Positions 1 to 8,053 of a stretch of DNA of 64,000 bases are shown in pieces; position 1 is the first letter of the stretch; every line of letters starts with the position of its first letter. The position numbers were made by a program, and so were the translations under genes. The stretch covers positions 145,290 to 209,289 of the forward strand of contig FR899627.1 of NCBI GenBank assembly GCA_000437435.1, given 5' to 3'. Source of the DNA: Clostridium sp. CAG:768 (GTDB lineage Bacteria > Cyanobacteriota > Vampirovibrionia > Gastranaerophilales > Gastranaerophilaceae). Under the pieces are notes generated by a model, which was not told the DNA's origin, did no database searches, and saw nothing but the letters and a program-made list of their open reading frames with translations.

Positions 1-1
1 T

Positions 2-1015
2 TCTGATGTTATTGATACAGCTTTTGCTCTACAAATTCAAGACAGCGGAAAAATTATTCTAAAAGACTTAGACGAAACAATTCAATCATTAAAAGATTTA
101 GCAAACAAACATAAAAATACAATTTGCATAGGACGTTCTCATGGAATTCATGCAGAGGTAATGACATTTGGAGTTAAAATCTGTAATTGGATTGATATTT
201 TAGAACGTCAAAGAGCTAATTTTATCCACGCACTTGATGAAATCAGAGTTGGACAAATTTCAGGACCTGTCGGAACATACAGTAATATTCCTCCTGAAAT
301 TGAACAAATTACTTGCAAAAATCTTGGTCTAAGACCTGCAAGAATTTCAACACAAATTATTGCAAGAGATTACCACGCATACTTTATTCAATCCTTAGCT
401 CTTATTGCAAGCGTAATTGAACAATTCGCAACAGAAATCAGACATTTACAACGTACTGAAGTATTAGAGGTAGAAGAAGGATTCGGGAAAAATCAAAAAG
501 GTTCTTCTGCTATGCCTCATAAGAAAAACCCTGTTTTATCAGAAAACTTATGCGGACTTGCAAGAGTTGTGAGAGCAAATTCAATAGTTGCACTGGAAAA
601 CATTCCGCTATGGCATGAGAGAGATATTTCACACAGTTCTGCAGAAAGAATTATTTTCCCTGACAGTTTAACTCTTGTAGATTTTATGCTATCAAGATTT
701 AACGGAATTGTTAAAAATTTAGTAGTACATGAAAAAAATATGCTTAAAAACACCGACAAATTTGGCGGTATAGTATTCTCACAAAAAGTATTACTAAAAC
801 TTGTTGAAAAAGGTCTGACAAGAGAAAACGCATACAGATTAGTCCAAAGAAATGCCCTTGATGCATTTGAAAATGATGGCGATTTCAGGGTAAATCTTCT
901 AAATGATGAAGACGTCACAAAATTGCTTACACCTGTTGAAATAGATGAAATTTTCAACAAAGAAGAATTTTTGAAAAATATTAATACAATCTATTCAAAA
1001 ATACTTGATTTATAA
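2..1015 (+). CDS. purB: Adenylosuccinate lyase, 5' end outside the window
   Basis: Cleaves adenylosuccinate to AMP and SAICAR to AICAR in cytosolic purine synthesis. The frame is open from base 2, with no start in the window, so this is the C-terminal 337 residues of a protein usually about 430 long. The lyase-superfamily signature GSSAMPHKKNP lies near bases 500-532, preceded by the GRSHGIHAE block near 140-158, which carries a family catalytic His region. No frameshift is seen. It ends shortly before the hydrogenase cassette and is probably unrelated to it in function. Confidence 0.93.
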   Translation, partial: SDVIDTAFALQIQDSGKIILKDLDETIQSLKDLANKHKNTICIGRSHGIHAEVMTFGVKICNWIDILERQRANFIHALDEIRVGQISGPVGTYSNIPPEIEQITCKNLGLRPARISTQIIARDYHAYFIQSLALIASVIEQFATEIRHLQRTEVLEVEEGFGKNQKGSSAMPHKKNPVLSENLCGLARVVRANSIVALENIPLWHERDISHSSAERIIFPDSLTLVDFMLSRFNGIVKNLVVHEKNMLKNTDKFGGIVFSQKVLLKLVEKGLTRENAYRLVQRNALDAFENDGDFRVNLLNDEDVTKLLTPVEIDEIFNKEEFLKNINTIYSKILDL

Positions 1016-1058
1016 GCGTAAATACGGTAAAATTAATATATACGAGGAAGTTTATATA

Positions 1059-1307
1059 ATGTCAAAGATAAAAATAACTGTATGTATGGGAAGTTCGTGT
1101 TTTGCTCGCGGGAATCAACAAAATCTTGCGTTTATTGAGGCTTTTATAAAAACTCATGATTTAGAAGCTGAAATAGATCTTGCAGGTGCAAGATGCGAAA
1201 ATAAATGTGCATCAGGTCCTAATGTTACCATTAACGGAGTTGAATACAACAGCGTTAATGAAGAAAAACTTGAAGAAATTTTAACTAAATTAGTTAATAA
1301 AAAATAA
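1059..1307 (+). CDS. Thioredoxin-like [2Fe-2S] ferredoxin (NuoE C-terminal type)
   Basis: 82 residues with four cysteines in the order CMGSSC then CENKC, the spacing of the NuoE/TRX-like [2Fe-2S] family. Such proteins pass electrons between NAD(P)H modules and hydrogenases. I start at ATG 1059, preceded by GAGGAAG, rather than at a longer in-frame start at 1005 that would overlap purB. It lies 27 bp before the sensory hydrogenase, with a second copy of this family after the phosphatase gene, so it is very likely a partner of that cassette. The family is clear. The exact electron donor cannot be told from sequence. Confidence 0.85.
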   Translation: MSKIKITVCMGSSCFARGNQQNLAFIEAFIKTHDLEAEIDLAGARCENKCASGPNVTINGVEYNSVNEEKLEEILTKLVNKK

Positions 1308-1334
1308 TACGCATCTTAATAATGGAGAATAAAA

Positions 1335-3056
1335 ATGGATAGTCATTATCCCGTCTACACATTGATTAACGAATGTCATGACTGTTATAAATGTATTAGA
1401 GAATGTCCTGTAAAAGCAATTAAAATTGAAAACGGACACGCATCAGTAATCCCTGATAAATGTATTGCTTGCGGGAATTGCGTAAAAGCTTGTCCTTCAA
1501 ACGCAAAAAGGGTAAGAAGCGACATAGCAAAAGCAAAAAATTTAATTCTTGCTCAGAAAAAAGTTTTTGTATCTCTTGCTCCTTCTTGGAGCGGGGTATT
1601 TGAACATTCTCCTAAAAAAATGATTGCGATTTTAAAATCATTAGGTTTTTCTGAAGTATCAGAAACCGCTCTTGGTGCTCAAGAAGTTTCAATAAAAACA
1701 GCAGAGATTTTAAACAGTGCAGATCGAGGACTTTTTATATCAAGTGCCTGCCCTGTAATTGTCGATTACATCAAGCATTACCGTCCGGAATTTTTAAAAT
1801 GTATAACTCCAATCGGTTCTCCAGCAATGACACATGCAAAAATTTTAAGAGAAAAATATGGAGATGACATTTCAATAGTCTTTATTGGACCTTGTATCGG
1901 CAAAAAAAATGAAGTTTCATACACTGATTTAATAGATGTTGCATTAACATTTGAAGAATTAAAAATATGGATTCACGATGAAGGTCTTGATGTAGCAGGT
2001 ATTACCTCAAATGAAGATAATAAATTTGTACCATACACAGCCTTTGAAGGAGCATTATACCCAATTGACGGCGGTATGAATGAAACCTTAAAAAGAATTG
2101 GTGTAAAAGACGGAATTCAACTAATAGATGTCTGCGGATTACACGCTTTTGAAAGAGCTTTAAACAATCTTAACCCTGACAAAATTGATAAAACAATTTT
2201 TGTAGAAGCTCTTGCATGCGAAGGCGGTTGTATTGGCGGACCTTGTATTTCAACCAATAAAGCTAGTTTATCTATCGTATCAGATGTTTTATCTAAAGTA
2301 AAAAACAGAGAATATATCCCTAAAAAAGCAACAACCATCGTTGATTACGATATGAAACAATGCAAAGTTGTAACAAAGGAATATCCATTAGAAGATATAT
2401 TAAAAACATTAAAAAGAATAGGTAAACACACAGTAGACGATGAATTAAACTGTGGCGGATGCGGATATGCAACCTGCAGAGATTTAGCAAAAGCCTTACT
2501 TGATGGAGATGCAGAACCATCAATGTGCGTTTCTTACATGAGAAAAATTGCCGTCAGAAAAGCTGCTGCAATGATTAGATGTATGCCTGCAGCTGTCGTA
2601 ATGGTAGACAACAATATGAATATTCTTGAAGCCAATGACAGTTTTATGAAAATGTTTACAGGTGAAATGTATGATGTCTTTAAAGCTAGACCTGACGGAC
2701 TTGCAGGTGCTGCAATTGATAGAATTGTAGATTTTGCAGACATATTCAAAACAATCCTAAAAACAGGAAAAGATATCCACAAAGAACGCTACCACGTAAA
2801 AAATAAATTATATGACATTTCAGCTTTTACAATTGAAGAAAATGAAATTGTCGGAGCTGTAATCACAGATGTAACATCTTCTGAAACAAACAGAGAAAAA
2901 ATTTCGCAAAAAGCCCACGAAGTTATATCAAAAAATATTTCAATCGTACAAGAAATTGCCTGCCTGTTAGGTGAACATATGGTTGAAACAGAAACTCTCT
3001 TAAGCTCTATTGCTGAAGACTATGATGATAATAATGATAACGAGGGTAATAATTAG
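1335..3056 (+). CDS. hydS: Sensory-type [FeFe]-hydrogenase with PAS domain (HydS/group C-like)
   Basis: 573 residues. N-terminal 2x[4Fe-4S] ferredoxin (CxxCxxCxxxC at residues 14-24 and 43-53), H-cluster domain (motifs SSACPVIV, GPCIGKKNE, ACEGGCIGGPC), a further Cys cluster (CGGCGYATC, then C about 20 residues later), and a C-terminal PAS-like domain from about residue 410. In catalytic enzymes the first H-cluster motif is TSCC: one Cys relays protons, the next ligates the cluster. Here the relay Cys is Ala, as is known for group C sensory hydrogenases. It overlaps the next gene, a PP2C phosphatase, by one base (TAGTG), a typical sensor-output arrangement. The role is most likely H2 or redox sensing rather than bulk H2 turnover. 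Confidence 0.85.
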   Translation: MDSHYPVYTLINECHDCYKCIRECPVKAIKIENGHASVIPDKCIACGNCVKACPSNAKRVRSDIAKAKNLILAQKKVFVSLAPSWSGVFEHSPKKMIAILKSLGFSEVSETALGAQEVSIKTAEILNSADRGLFISSACPVIVDYIKHYRPEFLKCITPIGSPAMTHAKILREKYGDDISIVFIGPCIGKKNEVSYTDLIDVALTFEELKIWIHDEGLDVAGITSNEDNKFVPYTAFEGALYPIDGGMNETLKRIGVKDGIQLIDVCGLHAFERALNNLNPDKIDKTIFVEALACEGGCIGGPCISTNKASLSIVSDVLSKVKNREYIPKKATTIVDYDMKQCKVVTKEYPLEDILKTLKRIGKHTVDDELNCGGCGYATCRDLAKALLDGDAEPSMCVSYMRKIAVRKAAAMIRCMPAAVVMVDNNMNILEANDSFMKMFTGEMYDVFKARPDGLAGAAIDRIVDFADIFKTILKTGKDIHKERYHVKNKLYDISAFTIEENEIVGAVITDVTSSETNREKISQKAHEVISKNISIVQEIACLLGEHMVETETLLSSIAEDYDDNNDNEGNN

Positions 3057-4219
3057 TGTTCATAGATATCGACTGCAGTCAAATGAAAAAATATAACCAA
3101 AATGCTTATGGGGATTATTTTATTTCCAAAAGATATCCCGATGAAGCAAAATTGATTGCTGTCCTATCAGACGGACTCGGAAGCGGAATTAAAGCCAATA
3201 TATTATCCTGCATGACAGCTACAATGCTATTAAAGTTTATTGAAGGTGACCAAATACCTATAAGCAAAGCTGCGGAAATTATTATGAATTCACTTCCTGT
3301 CTGTCAGGTAAGAAAAATAAGTTACTCAACATTTTCTGCAATAGAAGTTGATGATGACGGGAATGCTAAAATAGTTGAAGAAGGAAATCCCGAATTCATA
3401 TGGATTAGAGAAAATGAAATTCTAAGACCAGAATTCAAATCAATCCCGTCAAAAACATTCAAAAACAGATGCCTAAAAGTTTATAGAATAAACCTTAAAC
3501 TTGGCGACAGATTAATATTCTGTTCAGATGGCGTAACACAATCAGGACTCGGAAGCGGAAGATTAAAACTCGGACTTAGAAGAGAAGGATTAATAACCCT
3601 TTTACAGGACAAATTAAAAAATAATCCAGATATTTCAAGTACAGAACTTTCTCAATATATCGTAAGTCAAGCAAGAAATATTGAAACAGATAGATTACCC
3701 AAAGATGACATTTCAGCCTGCGTATTATTTTTCAGAGAACCTAGAGAATCTCTTGTATTCACAGGTCCGCCATATCATCAAGAAAAAGACGCAGAATATG
3801 CAAAAATATTTGACAAATTCAAAGGCAAAAAAGCAATAGCAGGGGGCACAACAGCAAACCTAATTTCAAGAGAACTAAACAGACCAATCACAATGGATAC
3901 AACAATCAGTATAGGGAAACTCCCAGCCTGTTCATATATGGATGGTGTTGACTTAGTCACTGAAGGGATTTTAACTCTAACAAAAACCTTAGAATATCTT
4001 GAAGCAAATACCCCAGATATTGACAATGCAGCAGGTAAGTTGGTAAAATTCTTATTAGATAGTGATTGCATAACATTCATGGTAGGCGCAAAACTAAATC
4101 AAGCACACTATGATCCTGCATTACCAATAGAAATTGAAATCAGAAAAAATATAATTAAAAAAATTGCAAATGTACTGCAAAATAAATATTTCAAAAAAGT
4201 TAATATTCAATATATGTAA
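3056..4219 (+). CDS. PP2C/SpoIIE-type serine phosphatase linked to the sensory hydrogenase
   Basis: 387 residues, GTG start sharing one base with the upstream stop. N-terminal half is a SpoIIE-like PP2C fold: LSDGLGSG near residues 36-43 and FCSDGVTQSG near 155-164 carry the metal-binding Asp residues, and PKDDISACV near 220 is the C-terminal Asp motif. The C-terminal 130 residues have no fold I recognise. In Clostridia and Thermotogales, group C hydrogenase genes commonly sit next to such a phosphatase. I infer that it converts the H2/redox signal into dephosphorylation of an unknown target. No anti-sigma or kinase gene is adjacent. Confidence 0.85.
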   Translation: MFIDIDCSQMKKYNQNAYGDYFISKRYPDEAKLIAVLSDGLGSGIKANILSCMTATMLLKFIEGDQIPISKAAEIIMNSLPVCQVRKISYSTFSAIEVDDDGNAKIVEEGNPEFIWIRENEILRPEFKSIPSKTFKNRCLKVYRINLKLGDRLIFCSDGVTQSGLGSGRLKLGLRREGLITLLQDKLKNNPDISSTELSQYIVSQARNIETDRLPKDDISACVLFFREPRESLVFTGPPYHQEKDAEYAKIFDKFKGKKAIAGGTTANLISRELNRPITMDTTISIGKLPACSYMDGVDLVTEGILTLTKTLEYLEANTPDIDNAAGKLVKFLLDSDCITFMVGAKLNQAHYDPALPIEIEIRKNIIKKIANVLQNKYFKKVNIQYM

Positions 4220-4260
4220 ATTGCAAAAGTAAAATCAAAGTTAATAGAGAGGATAAAAAA

Positions 4261-4521
4261 ATGGACAAAAAAATTAGTGTTAAAGTATGTTTAGGGACAA
4301 CATGTTTTGTAATGGGTTCATCAAATTTGCAAGAATTAATTGAAACAGTTCCAGCAAAATACGGTGACAGAGTAGAAGTATCTGGCGTTCCTTGCCTTGG
4401 ACTTTGCTCAATTGATTGGGAATTTTCAAAAGCTCCATATGTAAAAGTTGATGATGATGTAATCAAAGAAGCAACTGTTGAAAAAGTTTTAAAAGCAATT
4501 GATGAAAAATTGAATAAATAG
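4261..4521 (+). CDS. Second thioredoxin-like [2Fe-2S] ferredoxin
   Basis: 86 residues with the CLGTTC and CLGLC cysteine pairs of the NuoE-like [2Fe-2S] family. The ATG follows AGAGAGGATAAAAAA, a ribosome site form seen repeatedly in this window. It is the last gene of the sensory cassette before a perfect 13-bp terminator hairpin, and lies upstream of the catalytic-type hydrogenase. It is not a copy of the 1059 gene: beyond the cysteines the two differ widely, so the two may serve different partners. Confidence 0.85.
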   Translation: MDKKISVKVCLGTTCFVMGSSNLQELIETVPAKYGDRVEVSGVPCLGLCSIDWEFSKAPYVKVDDDVIKEATVEKVLKAIDEKLNK

Positions 4522-4550
4522 ATAAATTAATAAAAATTTGAAATTACCAT

Positions 4551-4582
4551 AACACCTGATTAATAAATTTTAATCAGGTGTT
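4551..4582 (+). terminator. Perfect 13-bp hairpin after the sensory hydrogenase cassette
   Basis: AACACCTGATTAA at 4551-4563 pairs exactly with 4570-4582 around a 6-nt loop, followed by an AT-rich stretch without a pure U tract. It separates the sensory cassette from the next hydrogenase, which has its own promoter at once after it. Confidence 0.75.
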
Positions 4583-4592
4583 ATTATTACCT

Positions 4593-4620
4593 TTGAAAAA
4601 TTTCATGTTCATGCCATAAT
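4593..4620 (+). promoter_or_regulatory. Sigma-70-like promoter of the catalytic hydrogenase
   Basis: TTGAAA at 4593-4598, 16-nt spacer, CATAAT at 4615-4620. Transcription would begin near 4627 and give a leader of about 30 nt with the AGAGGTG ribosome site. Confidence 0.55.
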
Positions 4621-4655
4621 AAAATTATGTGGAATAGCAAAGAGGTGTAGAAAAA

Positions 4656-6122
4656 ATGGCAATGAATACCAGTACTCCAAAACAGACATCACATTTAAAA
4701 AGAGAAATTTTGGTAAGACTAATAAAAGCATACTTAAGCGATAATTTTGAAGAAAATACAAGATTAATCCCTTATGACATGCGTCCAAAAGGTAGTGAAG
4801 TACCATATAGATGCTGTATTTTTAAAGAAAGAGCAATCCTAAGAGACAGAGCAATTGCAGGATTAGGATTTTCTATTGAAGAAACAGATGACAGCACTTT
4901 ATTATCAGAATTAGCAGAAAAAGCTGAAAAAAGAGAAGCTCCAGAAGACAAACCGCTAACTGTTTTAACAACAGCTTGCAAAGGTTGTGTTCCTTCAAGA
5001 ATTTATGTAACAGACCTATGTCAAGGTTGCGTAGCTAGACCTTGCGTAAATACTTGTAAATTTGGAGCAATCTCAATTCAAAACGGCAAATCAGTAATTG
5101 ATCCTGCTAAATGTAAAAATTGCGGAATGTGTGCTCAAGTTTGCCCATATCAAGCAATTCAAAAAATCATCGTACCTTGCGAAAGCGCTTGCCCAGTAGG
5201 TGCAATTGCAAAAGATGAAGACGGTCATGCAAGAATTGATTTTGAAAAATGTATTTCTTGCGGAAAATGTGCATCAGCTTGTCCATTCGGCGCTGTACAT
5301 GAAAAAAGCCAAATTATTGATGTATTAAAAAATATAAAAGCAGGTAAAAAAGTAATTGCAATGGTAGCACCTGCAATGTTTGGCCAATTACCTTGCACTC
5401 CAAAACAACTAAAAGAAGCTATTATGAAACTTGGCTTTACAGATGTTTATGAAGTAGCACAAGGTGCAGATGTAACTACAAAAAATGAAGCAGCTGAATT
5501 TGTAGAAAGATTGGAAAAAGGTGCAGAATTTATGACAACATCTTGTTGTGCAGGTTACAATGAGCTTGTTGATAAACATATTCCTGATATGAAACCTTTC
5601 AGATCAGACACAAAAACTCCAATGTACTATACAGCAGAAATCGTAAAACAAGAAAATCCAGATGCTGTTACAGTATTCTTCAGCCCTTGCGTTGCTAAAA
5701 AACGTGAAGCTCTAAATAATTCAAACGTAGATTACGTTCTAAATTACGAAGAAATCGGTGCTTGGATGATTGCTTTAGGAATACAAGTTGCAGAATGCGG
5801 AGAAAGTGAATTCAAAACAGAAGCATCTGCAGAAAGCAGAAATTATTGTGTAACAGGCGGAGTTGCAAAAGCAGTTCAAACATTGTTACCTGAAGAAATT
5901 CCTGCACACCCTGTAATTATTGACGGATTAACAAAACAAACTGTAAGAGATTTGAAAAAATATGCTAAAAACGGTATGTGCGATTTAGGTAACTTAATTG
6001 AAGTTATGGCTTGCACAGGCGGTTGCTTAGGCGGAAACTCGACAGTAAACGCAATAAAACCGGCATTAAAACAGGTTACAAATTACGTAAATGAAAGTAC
6101 TTCTATAAAAGAACAAAAATAA
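4656..6122 (+). CDS. [FeFe]-hydrogenase, catalytic type (group B-like)
   Basis: 488 residues. Cys-rich N-terminal ferredoxin region with several [4Fe-4S] motifs (CKNCGMCAQVCP, CISCGKCASACP and upstream cysteines, residues about 108-210), then the H-cluster domain with TTSCCAGY, FFSPCVAKKREA and MACTGGCLGGN. Both cysteines of the first motif are present, so proton transfer is intact, unlike the 1335 protein. The AGY ending and the long Cys-rich leader resemble the monomeric group B enzymes of anaerobes, usually ferredoxin-dependent. Start at ATG 4656 after AGAGGTG. Terminator follows directly. Expected role: disposal of fermentation electrons as H2. No maturation genes (hydE, hydF, hydG) are in the window. 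Confidence 0.88.
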   Translation: MAMNTSTPKQTSHLKREILVRLIKAYLSDNFEENTRLIPYDMRPKGSEVPYRCCIFKERAILRDRAIAGLGFSIEETDDSTLLSELAEKAEKREAPEDKPLTVLTTACKGCVPSRIYVTDLCQGCVARPCVNTCKFGAISIQNGKSVIDPAKCKNCGMCAQVCPYQAIQKIIVPCESACPVGAIAKDEDGHARIDFEKCISCGKCASACPFGAVHEKSQIIDVLKNIKAGKKVIAMVAPAMFGQLPCTPKQLKEAIMKLGFTDVYEVAQGADVTTKNEAAEFVERLEKGAEFMTTSCCAGYNELVDKHIPDMKPFRSDTKTPMYYTAEIVKQENPDAVTVFFSPCVAKKREALNNSNVDYVLNYEEIGAWMIALGIQVAECGESEFKTEASAESRNYCVTGGVAKAVQTLLPEEIPAHPVIIDGLTKQTVRDLKKYAKNGMCDLGNLIEVMACTGGCLGGNSTVNAIKPALKQVTNYVNESTSIKEQK

Positions 6123-6129
6123 AAAAATA

Positions 6130-6158
6130 AAAAGCGGGAATTAAAATCCCGCTTTTTT
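6130..6158 (+). terminator. Rho-independent terminator after the hydrogenase
   Basis: GCGGGA at 6134-6139 pairs with TCCCGC at 6147-6152, extended by flanking A/T pairs, followed by a T6 tract. The -10 box of dxr begins 5 bp later. Confidence 0.92.
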
Positions 6159-6168
6159 ATTATATAAT
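6141..6168 (+). promoter_or_regulatory. Leaderless promoter of dxr
   Basis: TTAAAA (6141-6146), 16-nt spacer, TATAAT (6163-6168), then only 6 nt (AAAACT) to the ATG. No Shine-Dalgarno can fit, so the predicted start of transcription is the A of the ATG. The -35 lies inside the upstream terminator. Confidence 0.6.
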
Positions 6169-6174
6169 AAAACT

Positions 6175-7284
6175 ATGGAAAATAAGAAGAGAAAAATAAG
6201 TATAATCGGTTCCACAGGCTCAATCGGAACTCAAGCATTAGAAGTTATTGAAAAATTACAGGATAAATTTGAAATTATAGCTCTTGCAGGCGGTCACAAT
6301 AAAGATCTTTTGCAAAAACAAGCAGAAAAGTTTAAACCTAAATACACCTGCCTTGGGGAAGAAGGTTTAGAAAAAATTTGTTCTGATAAAGAAAATGATA
6401 TTATCTTGGTAGCTTGCTCTGGAAAAATTGGACTTCGTCCGACATTAACAGCTATTAAAAACGGGATTGATATTGCACTTGCAAATAAAGAAACACTTGT
6501 TATGGCAGGTGATATTGTAATGAAAGAAGCAAAAAAATACGGAGTAAATATAATCCCTGTAGATAGCGAACATTGTGCAATTCATCAATGCATAAAAGAT
6601 ATTACACAAGTTGATAAATTAATAATAACAGCTTCAGGCGGCCCATTTTTGCACAAATCAATAGATGATATGAAAAATGCAACAGTTGAGCAAGCTCTTG
6701 CTCATCCACGTTGGAATATGGGTAAAAAAATTACCGTAGATAGTGCAACTTTGATGAATAAGGGATTGGAAATAATTGAAGCTCACCACTTATTCGGATT
6801 TGATTATGATAAAATTGATGTTGTAGTACACCCTCAAAGTATTGTACATTCTGCAATTGAATACGTTGATGGTAGTGTTCTTGCTCAAATTGGCTTGCCT
6901 AGTATGCATATTCCTATCCAATATGCAATCACTTACCCTGAACGCTTTGAAGGTATTAAATCAAAAAGTTTCAGTTTTGCAGATATTGCAAGATTAGATT
7001 TTGAAAAACCTGATTATGAGAAATTCCCAACAGTTAAACTTGCTTATGAAATGGGTAAACTCGGCGGAACTGCAACTGTATGTATGAATGCAGCGAACGA
7101 AGAAGCAGTATTTGCATTTCTTGACGGAAAAATAAAACTTTATAACATATACGAAATAACAAAAAAAATGTGCAATGAACATAAAGTTATAAAAAATCCG
7201 ACAATTGATGAAATCTTTGCGGTAGATAAAGAAATCCGAGAAAAAACAAAAGAATTAATTATGTTGCAATATGCATTAAAATAG
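6175..7284 (+). CDS. dxr: 1-deoxy-D-xylulose 5-phosphate reductoisomerase
   Basis: 369 residues. Converts DXP to 2-C-methyl-D-erythritol 4-phosphate with NADPH, the committed step of the MEP isoprenoid route; ispE of the same route lies at 40.5 kb. NADPH loop GSTGSIGTQAL at residues 12-22; metal and substrate residues in PVDSEHCAI (about 130) and the ASGGPF block (about 160); the NMGKKITVDSATLMNKGLE block is intact. Length is slightly short of the usual 380-400. The gene is probably translated from a leaderless message. Confidence 0.95.
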   Translation: MENKKRKISIIGSTGSIGTQALEVIEKLQDKFEIIALAGGHNKDLLQKQAEKFKPKYTCLGEEGLEKICSDKENDIILVACSGKIGLRPTLTAIKNGIDIALANKETLVMAGDIVMKEAKKYGVNIIPVDSEHCAIHQCIKDITQVDKLIITASGGPFLHKSIDDMKNATVEQALAHPRWNMGKKITVDSATLMNKGLEIIEAHHLFGFDYDKIDVVVHPQSIVHSAIEYVDGSVLAQIGLPSMHIPIQYAITYPERFEGIKSKSFSFADIARLDFEKPDYEKFPTVKLAYEMGKLGGTATVCMNAANEEAVFAFLDGKIKLYNIYEITKKMCNEHKVIKNPTIDEIFAVDKEIREKTKELIMLQYALK

Positions 7285-7312
7285 TTTATACTTATAATTA
7301 AAGGAGGCTAAA

Positions 7313-8052
7313 ATGATTAATTTTAAAGCGTTAAGGGTTGCCCCCCCCCCGCGAAGGTCGCTTATTGTAAGGGGTTAGAGGGATTTACCCTAGCAGAGGT
7401 TCTTATAACTATTGGGATTATTGGAGTAGTTGCTGCAATGACACTACCTTCTGTCATTTTAAATTACCAAGAAAAAGCAACTATGACTAAAGTAAAAAAA
7501 GCATACAGCATAATTAACCAAGCATATCAGAAAGCATCATTTGATAATGCCGGACCAAGAAACACCTGGAATTGCAGTGCAGGCAACTGTACTTATGAAT
7601 TTTTTACAAAATATTTTAATAACATAAAAACCTGTGGAGAAAATCCTTGCAAAATAACCTTTCAAATTGTTGGTTCTACTGGACAAAATATGACATCAAT
7701 CAGCCCCGCATTTTATACAGCACTTGCAGACGGTATAACAATTTTCTGGTATAACGATCCTGAAAATATATATATTATAACCAGTGGTTTTAAACCATCT
7801 GAACCTAATAGTACCTCTGCTATAAAATTAATAGCTAATAAAAATGCTTTTCATTTAAGTTTATATTCAGCTCAACCCAAAGCAGGAACTATGGCATGTG
7901 GTGACAGTTGGAATCCGGTAAATTTATATAAAGGAGGACCTGGCAATGGCTGCCCTGCATCTGCAGTCGACTGGATTATGAGATATGAAAACATGGATTA
8001 TTTGCGTTGTGCACAAAAAATGAAAGATAACGGCACTAATTCTTGTAAATAA
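7313..8052 (+). pseudogene. Pilin-like protein, out of frame at a C10 tract (phase-variable or broken)
   Basis: A good ribosome site (AAGGAGG) precedes ATG 7313, which opens a frame reading MINFKALRVA before the C10 tract at 7341-7350. With ten C the frame ends at TAG 7376. The type IV pilin-like sequence GFTLAEVLITIGIIGVVAA lies in another frame, which has a stop at 7324 and no ATG, GTG or TTG before the hydrophobic helix. One extra C (or two fewer) would fuse the two into a 246-residue secreted pilin-like protein. The body has paired cysteines (CSAGNC, CGENPC). A second intact paralogue is at 30366. The cause could be phase variation by slippage, a real lesion, or a sequencing error. Confidence 0.75.
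7341..7350 (+). repeat. Homopolymeric C10 tract in the 5' coding region of the pilin-like gene
   Basis: Ten consecutive C in a strongly AT-rich genome, 28 bp after the start codon. It is the only C or G run longer than six that I see in the window, and it sits exactly where gain or loss of a base decides the reading frame. Confidence 0.9.
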
Positions 8053-8053
8053 C

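Noticed and set aside
517..960. 147-codon minus-strand frame in purB
   Set aside because: Shadow of the conserved purB frame, no family motif and no ribosome site.
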